This document shows, one piece after another, positions 1-8,537 of a stretch of DNA of 58,582 nucleotides. The notes under the pieces are model-generated. The model made no database searches, was not told where the DNA came from, and worked only from the letters and a program-made list of their open reading frames with translations. Within the stretch, counting starts at the first letter, position 1. Each line of letters opens with the position of its first letter. A program made the position numbers and the translations under genes. Origin of the DNA: an uncultured Bacteroidales bacterium (lineage in GTDB: Bacteria; Bacteroidota; Bacteroidia; Bacteroidales; Bacteroidaceae); the NCBI GenBank assembly GCA_902802265.1, contig CADCLN010000013.1, positions 1 through 58,582 of the forward strand, in the 5' to 3' direction.

Positions 1-1
1 A

Positions 2-661
2 GCTGTATACGAAAAAACAACCGATGAACACCTGTCAGCTATCTGTATCAATGAAGTCTGTGCGACAAATGACATTTATGTGAACGACTACGGAAAGCGG
101 GCCGACTGGATTGAACTGTATAACCGAGGGCAGGAACCTGTTGATGTAGCTCAGTGGTTCTTTAGTGACGAAGAGAATAATCCGACAAAATATCAAATTG
201 ACAATTCAGGCGAAGCAAGCACCATCATACAGCCAAACGAGCATCTGCTTATATGGTGTGACGGAAAGCCGCCATTAACTCAACTGCACTTGCCCTTCAA
301 ACTGAAGAACACAGATAACAGCATTTTGATTCTGCAATCGGCCGATGGAAAGTGGAAGGATTCTATACGCTACCACTCACATTCTTCGAAAGAAACAGTA
401 GGCAGATACCCTGACGGAGGGGGCAACACATGGAAGTTCTACCATCCGACTATAGGAACTCACAACATGACAACAACCTATGACAATGCAGTGAATAATG
501 TTCAAGATTCGGTCATTGCTCCGACCCTGTCTGACGAAATCGAGCGCATGGACTATTACACCCTCAGCGGAATCCGGACGCTAAAACCGCAGAATGGCAT
601 TTCCATCAAGATGGTGCGCTACAGGAATGGACAACAGGAGTGTAATGTCTGCATCATGTAA
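2..661 (+). CDS. Secreted lamin-tail-domain protein, C-terminal part (5' end outside window)
   Basis: The frame is open from base 2, so the true start lies upstream; an internal GTG at 80 is not a convincing start. The visible part begins in a lamin-tail (LTD) domain: INEVCATND, then DWIELYN and a later NNPTKYQI segment, the pattern of LTD modules in secreted Bacteroidetes proteins, often attached to CotH-like or nuclease-like domains. The last 40 residues carry YYTLSGIRTLKPQNGISI, a tail common at the C-terminus of exported Prevotella and Bacteroides proteins. What the missing N-terminus does cannot be told. No downstream partner is close: 570 bases follow without a convincing gene. Confidence 0.75.
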   Translation, partial: AVYEKTTDEHLSAICINEVCATNDIYVNDYGKRADWIELYNRGQEPVDVAQWFFSDEENNPTKYQIDNSGEASTIIQPNEHLLIWCDGKPPLTQLHLPFKLKNTDNSILILQSADGKWKDSIRYHSHSSKETVGRYPDGGGNTWKFYHPTIGTHNMTTTYDNAVNNVQDSVIAPTLSDEIERMDYYTLSGIRTLKPQNGISIKMVRYRNGQQECNVCIM

Positions 662-1181
662 TCCTGTTGAAGTACACCCCCAGGGGTGCAGTACATCACG
701 ACTGCTGTCGTTGACATGGGGGATGGAGCGGTTCGTCTCAAGTTTTTCCTAACAGGGGCAGTAGGGAATAAGTGGGGTATGGCTTAACCGTTGAAGCGGG
801 TTTGGGGGGTTGTATGGTTTGTGTGGTTCGTGGTTTTAAGTCGTTCCGGCGGCTATTTTCTCCCTTTAACAGGGGTTGGGTTTTGAGGGGACGGTGTCTG
901 TGTGTTTGGGTTTTTCAATAGCTAAGTTTTAACGCTGGCAGGGTTAACTGGTGTGAACTGGTGTTTTACCTCCATCGCAGGGTATGGTTGGGGGGGCTGT
1001 ATGTGTGTTTTTATAATCGCATGAGCATACGGGTGTGCGGGTGGTTTGATGGTGTCGTGGTGTTGGTTGATTCTTGCCCCTGTCAATGCTGTGAACTTCA
1101 AGGCAAGACGATATTCTGTTTGTGTAGGAATGTTTGTATGCAACAGGCAAAATGCTTTTATTTGTCAATGAAACTTAATTT
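662..1181. other. Non-coding stretch, G/T-rich on the plus strand
   Basis: No reading frame here has a recognisable domain or a plausible start. Short frames on both strands (for example about 922-1191) have low-complexity, His/Thr- or Cys-rich translations typical of spurious ORFs in skewed sequence. A G7 run lies near 988-994. I see no RNA gene. Confidence 0.6.
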
Positions 1182-1198
1182 CAATACCTAAGGTATTG
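1182..1198. promoter_or_regulatory. Perfect 7-bp inverted repeat, probable operator
   Basis: CAATACC-TAA-GGTATTG: both arms match perfectly over 7 bp around a 3-bp centre. It sits 19 bases upstream of the -7 element at 1218, so it covers the -33 region and would suit a repressor. The downstream genes look metal-related, so a metalloregulator (DtxR/MntR or Fur/Zur type) is my inference; no regulator gene lies in the window. Confidence 0.5.
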
Positions 1199-1217
1199 TT
1201 GTATGAAATAAATGTCG

Positions 1218-1225
1218 TACCTTTG
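1218..1225 (+). promoter_or_regulatory. -7 element TACCTTTG for the small membrane protein/receptor unit
   Basis: A Bacteroidetes -7 box. The ATG at 1231 lies only 5 bases after it, so transcription would begin at or next to the start codon. Either the message is leaderless or a later start is used. Confidence 0.65.
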
Positions 1226-1230
1226 CCGCA

Positions 1231-1581
1231 ATGGACACGAAAACGAAGAGACATATTGCCGCGTGGATGCTATTGGCTGTGTTTGTGCCAAGGGTCGTTT
1301 TCGCGTCGCTTCATATCCACTGGTCAGACATACCCTCACAAAATGCCCATGCTGAGTGCGTACATCATCATTGTGGAGGTCACATGGGACAGCAGACCCC
1401 CTCGATGTATGCCTGTGTGCTTTGCCAGTTTCTCTCTTTGCCCATGCTGGCCGTAGCTGTTGCTACGCTTATCGTGTATAATAAGGTTTTTAAGGCTGAA
1501 CCCCAAGTGTGGCGATGCGGCGAAAGCGTAGCTGAAGTCAGCATGGTCGGTCAGCGCGCACCCCCGTTTTTTCCCCTTTAG
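1231..1581 (+). CDS. Small His/Cys-rich membrane protein, possibly metal-handling
   Basis: 116 residues. An N-terminal hydrophobic segment (about residues 9-26) is followed by a short loop rich in metal ligands: H28, H30, H40, C43, H45-H47, C48 and H51. Then come a CVLC pair (62-65) and a second hydrophobic stretch (about 66-84). The tail RAPPFFPL recalls the RAPP-type ends of DUF2946-like proteins, which often sit beside metal-related TonB receptors; this is similarity by eye, not a confirmed family. It is followed 75 bases later by a TonB-dependent receptor, probably in one transcript behind the operator at 1182. A role in metal binding or sensing is inferred. Confidence 0.55.
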   Translation: MDTKTKRHIAAWMLLAVFVPRVVFASLHIHWSDIPSQNAHAECVHHHCGGHMGQQTPSMYACVLCQFLSLPMLAVAVATLIVYNKVFKAEPQVWRCGESVAEVSMVGQRAPPFFPL

Positions 1582-1656
1582 TCTAATCGTATTTTATTTT
1601 CCGTATGGGGGTGCAATCCCCGTTTATTTTTGTAGAATCTTTAACAGACAATCAGT

Positions 1657-2820
1657 ATGATTACAGTGTTGCTGGCTGCTACGCTATTTGCCCAGGAGCC
1701 AGCTGATACGACTACCATGCTGGATGCCGTCACCGTCACTGGCTGGCAGCGCCGCGACTACCAGATGCGCTCGTCGCAGACTACTGTGCAGGTGAATCGT
1801 GAGTTCTTGAACCAGAATTTTGCAGGCAGTCTGATGCAGACGCTTGAGGGTATTCCTGGTGTGAAGGCTATGGCTATCGGGTCAGGGCAGTCGAAGCCTG
1901 TCATCCGTGGTCTGGGCTTCAACCGTCTGGTCGTGGTGGAGGATGGGGTGAAGCACGAAGGGCAGCAGTGGGGGGACGACCATGGACTGGAGATAGACCA
2001 GTTTGCCATCGACCGTGCCGAGGTCATCAAGGGCCCGGCAGCCTTGCTCTATGGCAGTGACGCCATCGGCGGTGTGCTCAGCCTTTACACCAACTACGTG
2101 CCGACGGAACCGCTGAGCGGCAGCGTGCAGCTGTTCGGACGCTCGAACAACGAGCAGCTTGGGCTTTCGGCTCAAGTTGGCGGGCGCAAGGGGCTGTTCT
2201 TTTTTCGCGCCAATGCCACGCTGATAGATTATGCCGACTTCAGGGTGCCAACTGACAGCGTTCAGTATTATTCGTATTGGGTAAAACTGAAGGACCAACG
2301 CCTGCGTAACACAGCGGGCTGCGAGCGTGACGGCAGTGTGGTGATGGGTTTTCGAGGCTATAACTTCCACACAGACGTAAGGGTGAGCGACAGCTACTCA
2401 AAGAGTGGTTTCTTTGCCAATGCACACGGTCTGGAGGTGCGTCTCTCCGACATCGACTACGACTGCTCGCGGCGTGACATTGACTTGCCCTGCCAGTGGG
2501 TGAATCATCTGAAGGTGGTTAGTCATACCACATGGCGCAATGATAATGTGTTGGCAGAGTTGAACCTGGCCTATCAGAAAAACGTGCGCGAAGAGCTGTC
2601 TGAGCCTGTCGGCCACGGCTATATGCCAAAGCCTGACGGTACGCTGGAACGCCGTTTCGACAAGGACACCTATACGGCTGGACTGTCGCTACGCCATGAA
2701 CTCGGACACCATGTCCTGCAGGGCGGGCTGAACGGTGAATGTCAGCATAATTGCCGCGACGGCTGGGGCTTTATTATTCCCGACTTCGAGACGGGCTGGG
2801 CGGCGGCGAGACGATGCTGA
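1657..2820 (+). pseudogene. TonB-dependent receptor, 5' half of a split gene
   Basis: A short signal peptide (MITVLLAATLFAQ) leads into a TonB-dependent outer-membrane receptor. The plug domain is intact (LDAVTVTGW, IRGLGFNRLVVVEDGVKHEGQQW, EVIKGPAALLYGSDAIGGV) and is followed by the first beta-barrel strands. Coding sense is lost after about residue 379 (IIPDFET): ten unrelated residues and a stop follow. The rest of the barrel resumes in the same orientation at 12862, about 10 kb downstream. The two parts total roughly 690 residues, a normal receptor length, so the gene was interrupted rather than deleted. The substrate is unknown; the His-rich upstream protein and the DUF4625 lipoproteins downstream suggest a metal or metal complex. 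Confidence 0.85.
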
Positions 2821-3390
2821 GTATCAGTTACTTACAGAGTTAGTGTAAAGTGCTGGCGCCTCTTTTTAGACTCATTCTGCTCATTTTGCCTCATTTTTCA
2901 GGGGAAAAATGGCTCAATGGCAGATTCATTCTCATTTCTTGATTTTATCTTTATTTTGTTTTACACTAGATTGCTTTACTTCTGTCTTACAATCGTTAAC
3001 TGTAAATGCTTCGTAAGTCCGGAAGATTGAACTTCATGAACAAACACCACATTCTAGTTGCAAAAATACAAAAAAATCTTGAATTCAGACCCATTATTCT
3101 CATTTTTCGTGCAGAATGAGTTTGATTTTAACAAAAAAAACTAAAGCTGCATGTCTATTTCATACTTTCAATAAAAAGAGAAACAGTTGCATTCCATCTT
3201 TGTTGGTTTAGGTTTAAGTTTAGATGTTCTTATATATATAATAAGGTATAGTAAACCCAAATCAGGAGAATGTGTTCCTTTTTCTTTTACAGAATTATAT
3301 TCTAAATGGGCTGATCATTATAGCTGTATTTAGAAAATGAACACGCATATTTAATGTAAAATAGAAAATTTTTCCATAATTTGTGTTCAG
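2821..3390. other. Left flank of the island, no gene
   Basis: About 570 bases without a plausible coding frame. A 9-bp inverted pair, TAGTGTAAA (2841-2849) and TTTACACTA (2960-2968), brackets about 128 bases, possibly a decayed small element. Several CTCATT words recur between 2869 and 2940, and CTCATT/AATGAG form a small dyad near 3098-3119. The stretch is AT-rich compared with the flanking genes. Confidence 0.5.
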
Positions 3391-3422
3391 TTTGGAAGAT
3401 ATTTCAAATTGTCGTACCTTTG
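3391..3422 (+). promoter_or_regulatory. Promoter of the sulfur/encapsulin operon
   Basis: TTTGG at 3391-3395 and TACCTTTG at 3415-3422, spaced as expected for the Bacteroidetes -33/-7 pair. The start codon is 21 bases past the -7 box. No other strong -7 match was noticed before the end of the eleven-gene run. Confidence 0.7.
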
Positions 3423-3443
3423 CACCCAGCAAACAATTAAAAA

Positions 3444-4625
3444 ATGAAGAAACAAACGATAGCCCTCCACACGCCATACGTTCGTCCCGATGTATACGGG
3501 TCGTTGGCAGTACCTATATATAATAATGTGTCGTTTGAGTTCAAGGATGCGCAGACGATGAGCGATGCCTTCTGCAACCGCATCAAGGCTCCCGACTATG
3601 CTCGTATTGCTAACCCCACAGTGACTCAGTTTGAGCAGCGTGTGAAGGCACTGACAGAGGCGGAGCATGTGACTGCATTCAACTCAGGTATGGCGGCCAT
3701 CAGCACTGCGTTGCTGGCTGTCGTGGCACAGGGCAAGAACATCGTCACTTCTCGCCATCTGTTTGGCAACACGCTTGCACTTATCAGCGGCACGCTGCTG
3801 CGACTCGGTATAAAGCCCCGACTGCGCGACCTCACCAATCTGGAGGTCGTGGAGGCTGCCATCGACGAGCAGACCGCCTGCGTTTACTTAGAGACGGTCA
3901 CCAACCCGCAGCTGGAGGTGGCAGACCTGAAGGGTATAGCCGATATCGCCCACAGGAAAGGAGTACCCGTTATTGTCGATTCTACTGTGATTCCCTTCAC
4001 GGAAACGAACCTCAAGGCATTGGGCATAGATGTCGAAGTGGTGTCAAGCACAAAGTATATCTCTGGTGGCGGTACGTCGTTGGGCGGTCTGATTATTGAC
4101 TACGGCACCTTCCCGCAGATTAACAAGCTGGTGAAGTACGATTTGCTCATCAACCTCGGAGTGTATATGACGCCACAGACGGCCTACATGCAGACTCTCG
4201 GACTGGAAACGCTCGACGTGCGCTACCAGCGACAGGCAGCGAGTGCGTTATGGCTGGCCGAGGCGCTTAGAGGGCTACCTGCAATTATTGACGTCAACTA
4301 CATAGGACTGAAGGACAATCCCTATCACGATTTGGCCGTCAAGCAGTTCGGAGCGACAGCGGGTGCCATGCTCACCATCGACCTGCAGTCGAAGGAGGCT
4401 TGCTTTGGGCTCCTTAACCGCCTGCAGTTGATTCACAGGGCCACAAACCTCTTCGACAGCCGTACATTGGCCATCCATCCCGCCTCGACTATCTTCGGAC
4501 TATTCCCAGAGCGGCAGTTGCAGCAGATGGACGTGCGACAGACCACCATTCGCCTCTCCATCGGACTCGAAGCACCCGAAGACCTCCTGCAAGACATAGA
4601 ACAAGCTCTCTCAAAAATCAATTAA
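3444..4625 (+). CDS. Cys/Met-metabolism PLP enzyme, O-acetylhomoserine sulfhydrylase-like
   Basis: 393 residues of the gamma family of PLP enzymes (cystathionine synthase/lyase, MetY/MetZ). Visible landmarks are YARIANPT (about 52-59), FNSGMAAIST (79-88) for phosphate binding, and the Schiff-base lysine K204 in SSTKYISGGG. Such enzymes replace the activated hydroxyl of O-acetyl- or O-succinylhomoserine with sulfur, or eliminate sulfur. It is the first gene of an operon that also encodes a sulfur carrier, its E1 and a JAMM protease. That is the partner set known for protein-thiocarboxylate-dependent homocysteine synthesis (MetY/HcyS/HcyF/HcyD in Wolinella). I therefore favour a sulfhydrylase taking sulfur from a carrier thiocarboxylate; a gamma-lyase is the main alternative. 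Four bases separate it from the next gene. Confidence 0.8.
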   Translation: MKKQTIALHTPYVRPDVYGSLAVPIYNNVSFEFKDAQTMSDAFCNRIKAPDYARIANPTVTQFEQRVKALTEAEHVTAFNSGMAAISTALLAVVAQGKNIVTSRHLFGNTLALISGTLLRLGIKPRLRDLTNLEVVEAAIDEQTACVYLETVTNPQLEVADLKGIADIAHRKGVPVIVDSTVIPFTETNLKALGIDVEVVSSTKYISGGGTSLGGLIIDYGTFPQINKLVKYDLLINLGVYMTPQTAYMQTLGLETLDVRYQRQAASALWLAEALRGLPAIIDVNYIGLKDNPYHDLAVKQFGATAGAMLTIDLQSKEACFGLLNRLQLIHRATNLFDSRTLAIHPASTIFGLFPERQLQQMDVRQTTIRLSIGLEAPEDLLQDIEQALSKIN

Positions 4626-4629
4626 TAAT

Positions 4630-5106
4630 ATGGAACAGAAAAAACTAAGCATCATCGCATTCAGTGGCGACTTCGACAAGCTGACGGCAGTATTCACCCT
4701 GGGTACGGGTGCAGCGGCCGTAGGCTACGAGGTGAACATCTTCTTCACCTTCTGGGGTCTCGACGCCATCAAGCAAAAGCAGGGACGCTCGCTGACGGGC
4801 GGCAACTGGCTGACAAAGATTTTCGGCTTCATGATGGGTGGCCTGAAAGTGACACCCACGAGCCGTTTCAACTTCTTCGGCGCTGGCCCGAAGATATTCC
4901 GCTACCTGATGCGCAAGAACAATGTGGCGACGCTTGAAGAACTCGTCGAGGCCGCTAAAGCACTCGGCATCAACCTCTACGCCTGTGAAATGGCGATGCA
5001 TGTGCTCGGCTTGAAGAAAGAGGATTTTATCCCTGAGGTGAAGGAAGTGCTTGGCGTGGCATCGTTCCTGAATCTGAGCGAAGGCGGACAGACATTATTC
5101 ATTTAA
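4630..5106 (+). CDS. DsrE/DsrF-like sulfur-relay protein
   Basis: 158 residues, fitting the DsrE2/DrsE-like family of sulfurtransferases that accept and pass on persulfide sulfur. The N-terminal strand KLSIIAFSGDFDK and a central hydrophobic region (FTFWGLDAI, FGFMMGGL) are typical. The conserved cysteine is C119 in LYACEMAMHVLG, the usual sulfur-binding position. It lies between the PLP enzyme and TusA with 4- and 14-base gaps, so co-translation is likely. DsrE2 proteins commonly accompany TusA in sulfur trafficking, and here the pair sits directly before an encapsulated cysteine desulfurase. I infer a relay from desulfurase to TusA/DsrE to the carrier protein. Two hydrophobic stretches could associate it with membrane. 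Confidence 0.8.
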   Translation: MEQKKLSIIAFSGDFDKLTAVFTLGTGAAAVGYEVNIFFTFWGLDAIKQKQGRSLTGGNWLTKIFGFMMGGLKVTPTSRFNFFGAGPKIFRYLMRKNNVATLEELVEAAKALGINLYACEMAMHVLGLKKEDFIPEVKEVLGVASFLNLSEGGQTLFI

Positions 5107-5120
5107 AATAAGATAAGGAT

Positions 5121-5345
5121 ATGGCAACAAAAGTATTAGACATCACAAAAGAGCACTGTCCAATGACCTTCGTCAAGACCAAGATTGAGCTGTCGAAGCT
5201 CCAGCCGGGCGACATTCTGGAAGTGCTGCTCGCTGAGGGCGAACCGCTCGACAACGTGCCGCGCAACGCTAATGAACAAGGCTACAATGTGCTCTCTGTT
5301 GAGCATGTGGAAGGTACAACACATAAGATAACGATAAAAAGGTAA
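5121..5345 (+). CDS. TusA/SirA-like sulfur carrier
   Basis: 74 residues, the full length of TusA-family proteins. The active cysteine C13 is in the N-terminal CPMTFVKTKIEL motif (CPxx in place of the common CPxP), followed by the typical LQPGDILEVLLAEGEPLDNVP core. TusA proteins take persulfide sulfur from a cysteine desulfurase and hand it to DsrE/TusD-type or other acceptors. It lies 14 bases after the DsrE-like gene and 24 bases before the encapsulin gene, so shell, cargo and relay proteins share one transcript. Whether TusA meets the desulfurase inside or outside the shell cannot be told from sequence. Confidence 0.88.
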   Translation: MATKVLDITKEHCPMTFVKTKIELSKLQPGDILEVLLAEGEPLDNVPRNANEQGYNVLSVEHVEGTTHKITIKR

Positions 5346-5369
5346 AAAGTAAAGAAAACTTAAACGATT

Positions 5370-6836
5370 ATGGCAGATTCTAATTTACAGCGCAGTGTGA
5401 CCACTGCTACCGCCAGAAGGCTGGCGACAACTACCAAGACCGCCCCGCAGATGGGCAGCATCACTCCGAGACTATTGCTGAAACTCCTGCCGTGGGTACA
5501 GGTTAGCGGCGGTACATTCCGCGTGAACCGTACGAAAGTGGAACTCCGTAAGAACGACCGCTTGCCCATCCAGTATGTGAACGGCGTGCCCTCGTTCACG
5601 GCAAAGGACCTGAAAGCTATTCCCCTGTTCTCTGAGTTCGACGACGAGATACTGAACCGTCTGGTAAGCTCATTCGAAGCTAAGGAAGTGGATGTGGATA
5701 AGCTTTTCGTCGAGGAGGGCAAGGACAAACAGCGTTTCTTCATCGTGGCCTCGGGTCAGGCTGAGGTCATCAGCAAAGGCTCACACGGCGAGAACCTGCG
5801 GATAGCCCTGTTGGGCGACGGTGAGTACTTCGGCGAGGCAGACTTGCTCGACGAGCAGGAGTCAACCGTCTCCGTGCGTGCCATCACGCCGACAGTGTTC
5901 CTCGGCCTGAAGCTGAAGGAACTGATTAAGTTTATCAAGGAGGTGCCCGACTTCCGCGAGACGTTCAACAAGGCCGTTGACAAGCAGTTGCGCCTGAAAG
6001 CATCGGTGAATGACAACGGCGAGAAGCACATCGATCTGGTCTCTGGTCACGAGGAAGACAATATCATTCCCGAGACCTACATTGACTACGAGGAGAATCC
6101 CACCGAATATCAACTGAACACGCTGCAGACGGTGGTTCGTGTGCATACCCGCGTCAGCGATCTCTACAACAATCCCTACAACCAACTGGAAGAACAGCTT
6201 CGCTTGTCAATAGAGAGCATCAAGGAGCGTCAGGAGTGGGAACTCATCAACAACAAGAAGTTCGGTTTGCTGGCAGCTGCCAACCCCGCCTATCGTATTA
6301 CAACGCGCTACGGTGCTCCCACGCCCGATGACCTTGACGAACTTCTTTCGTTGGTTTGGAAGGAACCGGCTTTCTTCATCGCCCATCCTCGGGCTATTGC
6401 TGCCTTTGAGCGCGAATGCACGTGGCGAGGTGTGCCTCCTGTGACAACGGATCTTTTTGGCACAAAGGTCATTCTGTGGCGTGGCGTGCCTCTGATTCCT
6501 TCCGACAAAGTGGAGGTAGAAGGTCAGTATCTGACAGGCCGCGGCGTAGGCACGACGAAGATCATCCTCGTTCGTGTCGGCGAGAAGAACCAGGGCGTTG
6601 TCGGTCTTCACCAGAGCGGCATTCCCGGCGAGATAGCTCCCAGCCTGAGCGCCCGTCTGATGGGGCTCGACAAGTTCGGCGTAGCATCATATCTGCTCAC
6701 GAAATACTTCTCACTGGCCTCACTGACCGACGATGCCATCGCTGTGCTCGAAAACGTGGAGGTGGGTTATTATCATGACTATCAGCATAGGAAAATAGAA
6801 AACTCTCTTTTAGGGAGCGAAGTAAAATGTAAATGA
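5370..6836 (+). CDS. Family 2 encapsulin shell protein with cNMP-binding domain
   Basis: 488 residues. An N-terminal arm (about 1-75, with LKLLPWVQVSGGTFRVNR) is followed by a complete cyclic-nucleotide-binding domain (about 80-210; IPLFSEFDDEILNRL, FIVASGQAEV, GDGEYFGEADLLDEQ). The rest (about 235-488) is an HK97-type shell domain of the SrpI-like kind (YNNPYNQLEEQLRLSIESIKERQEWE, AYRITTRYGAPTPDDLDELL, GVPPVT, QSGIPGE). The insert places it in family 2B, as I recall that scheme. Family 2 encapsulins build protein nanocompartments around enzymes; cysteine desulfurase is a known cargo, and the next gene is one with a long N-terminal extension. A phage capsid origin is unlikely because no portal, protease or terminase is present. 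The ligand of the cNMP domain is unknown. Confidence 0.85.
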   Translation: MADSNLQRSVTTATARRLATTTKTAPQMGSITPRLLLKLLPWVQVSGGTFRVNRTKVELRKNDRLPIQYVNGVPSFTAKDLKAIPLFSEFDDEILNRLVSSFEAKEVDVDKLFVEEGKDKQRFFIVASGQAEVISKGSHGENLRIALLGDGEYFGEADLLDEQESTVSVRAITPTVFLGLKLKELIKFIKEVPDFRETFNKAVDKQLRLKASVNDNGEKHIDLVSGHEEDNIIPETYIDYEENPTEYQLNTLQTVVRVHTRVSDLYNNPYNQLEEQLRLSIESIKERQEWELINNKKFGLLAAANPAYRITTRYGAPTPDDLDELLSLVWKEPAFFIAHPRAIAAFERECTWRGVPPVTTDLFGTKVILWRGVPLIPSDKVEVEGQYLTGRGVGTTKIILVRVGEKNQGVVGLHQSGIPGEIAPSLSARLMGLDKFGVASYLLTKYFSLASLTDDAIAVLENVEVGYYHDYQHRKIENSLLGSEVKCK

Positions 6837-7010
6837 TTGTCTGCTATCGTGTCACCAAAGGGTGATCCCTCACAGAGTGATTTCGCGCTGTAGTGGTGCA
6901 GAAAACGCCAAATAGAGCATTGTTCAACGCCACGAGTGGTATTGGTCAACGCCACACGAGGCGTTTTCGACACCATCAAAAGGTAGTCCCTGGTACGATA
7001 GCGGATAATC
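6835..7010 (+). promoter_or_regulatory. Folded spacer RNA between shell and cargo genes
   Basis: This is the only long gap (183 bases) in an otherwise tight operon. Outer arms 6835-6850 and 6995-7010 pair over all 16 positions as RNA (14 Watson-Crick, 2 G-U). Inside them are a 5-bp hairpin TCACC-AAAG-GGTGA (6852-6865) and a perfect 9-bp stem GAAAACGCC/GGCGTTTTC (6901-6909 with 6960-6968). The loop of that stem holds the direct repeat TCAACGCCAC (6924-6933, 6946-6955). Possible roles are translational control of cargo, mRNA processing or attenuation; a decayed small transposable element is the alternative. Confidence 0.55.
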
Positions 7011-7019
7011 AAAAATGTA

Positions 7020-8534
7020 ATGCTTATGATAGATATGCAAAATATAAGCGGCTATGGACTGGACGCCCCTGGCTTCTCCTTGCTTCGTGAGATAGCACAA
7101 AAGTACTGTCCCGAGGAGTTGCAGCAGGTGCGGAAGGCTGTGCTGCCTGACGAGGTCTTTGAGGAGAAGCTCGACCTCTCGTCGCTGGATATCCTTTATG
7201 ATGCGACTGTGTTGCATCCCGCGGCTCAGCAATCCTCGCCCATCGTCCCGGCAGACAACGGTTTCGGCATTGGCATCCCTGAAACGCAGAAGCTGCATAA
7301 CCTTCACTACGAAGAGTCTGACACGCTGAACTCCGAGCAGATTAAGAAGGACTTCCCTGTGCTTAATCAGAAGGTGAACGGCCACGACCTCGTATGGCTC
7401 GACAATGGAGCGACGACACAGAAACCGAATCAAGTCATCGACAAGATTTCGGATTACTACCGCACCTACAACTCGAACATCCATCGCGGGGCACACACCC
7501 TTGCCGCACGTGCGACGGATGCCTATGAGGAGGCACGTGAGAAGGTACAGCGGTTCATCAATGCTGCCACGAGCGAAGAAATCATCTTCGTGCGTGGCAC
7601 GACTGAGGGCATCAACCTCGTGGCACAGACTTACGGCCGACAATACTTGACGCCTGGCGACGAGGTCATTGTCTCTGAACTCGACCACCACGCAAATATC
7701 GTGCCCTGGCAGCGTGTGTGCCAGGAGCGTGGAGCCACGTTGCGTGCCATCCCCACCGACCAGAACGGCGACCTGATACTCTCTGAGTTCGAGCGGCTCA
7801 TCACACCTCGCACACGGTTCGTCAGCGTTGGACATGTGAACAACACGTTTGGTACCATCAACGACGTGCAGCGCATCATCGACATCGCCCACTCACATCA
7901 GATTCCTGTTCTGATAGACGGAGCGCAGTCCATTGCCCACACGCCAGTGGATGTACAGCAGTTGGGTGCCGACTTCTTCGTTTTCAGCGGCCACAAAATC
8001 TACGGACCTAACGGCATCGGCGTAGTCTATGGTCGCAAGGAGTTGCTCGACAAGATGCAACCCTGGCAGGGTGGCGGCAACATGATCAAGGACGTGACCA
8101 TCGAGCGAACGGAATACAACGTACTTCCTGCCCGCTTTGAGGCCGGCACGCCCAACGTGGCAGATGCCATTGGACTGGGTGCCGCCCTCGACTATGTGAG
8201 TCATTTGGGCATCCGCAACATTGAACACCATGAGCACCAGTTGACTGAGTATGCCCGCGAACAGTTGGGGCAAATTCCTGGCTTGACGCTCATCGGCAAT
8301 CCCAAGAATCGCGTGTCGGTGGTGAGCTTCGTGCTCGACGGCATTCCTGTTCCTGAGGTCGGCACCTTGCTTGACAAGGAAGGGATTGCTGTGCGTGCAG
8401 GCCATCACTGTGCTCAGCCTGCCTTGCGTGCCTTGGGTTACGAGATGAGCGTCCGTCCTACCTTTGCCCTCTACAATACGCGAGAGGACGTGGATAAATT
8501 AGTAATTGCAGTAAAAAAGATTATAGGAAGATAG
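7020..8534 (+). CDS. SufS-type cysteine desulfurase with encapsulin-targeting N-terminal extension
   Basis: 504 residues. The catalytic part starts near residue 104 and is a normal group II desulfurase: YLDNGATTQKP-like start (127-136), NIHRGAHTLA (153-162), TEGINLVA (195-202), the PLP lysine K326 in FSGHKIYGP, and the persulfide cysteine C464 in RAGHHCAQPAL. It removes sulfur from cysteine, giving alanine and an enzyme persulfide. The first ~100 residues are extra compared with SufS and include a flexible-looking segment (about 61-100). Such extensions target desulfurases to family 2 encapsulin shells, and the shell gene is directly upstream. No suf genes are adjacent, so a dedicated sulfur donor for this operon is more likely than Fe-S assembly. 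ATG at 7020 is used; ATG at 7026 is possible. Confidence 0.9.
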   Translation: MLMIDMQNISGYGLDAPGFSLLREIAQKYCPEELQQVRKAVLPDEVFEEKLDLSSLDILYDATVLHPAAQQSSPIVPADNGFGIGIPETQKLHNLHYEESDTLNSEQIKKDFPVLNQKVNGHDLVWLDNGATTQKPNQVIDKISDYYRTYNSNIHRGAHTLAARATDAYEEAREKVQRFINAATSEEIIFVRGTTEGINLVAQTYGRQYLTPGDEVIVSELDHHANIVPWQRVCQERGATLRAIPTDQNGDLILSEFERLITPRTRFVSVGHVNNTFGTINDVQRIIDIAHSHQIPVLIDGAQSIAHTPVDVQQLGADFFVFSGHKIYGPNGIGVVYGRKELLDKMQPWQGGGNMIKDVTIERTEYNVLPARFEAGTPNVADAIGLGAALDYVSHLGIRNIEHHEHQLTEYAREQLGQIPGLTLIGNPKNRVSVVSFVLDGIPVPEVGTLLDKEGIAVRAGHHCAQPALRALGYEMSVRPTFALYNTREDVDKLVIAVKKIIGR

Positions 8535-8537
8535 ACT

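Noticed and set aside
922-1456. Small overlapping frames on both strands before 1231, and a frame from 1196
   Set aside because: Low-complexity translations without motifs. The frame from 1196 starts upstream of the -7 box and overlaps the better-supported gene at 1231.
5370-6836. Phage capsid (prophage) reading of the HK97-type shell gene
   Set aside because: No portal, terminase, protease or tail genes are nearby. The fused cNMP domain and the adjacent extended desulfurase fit an encapsulin.
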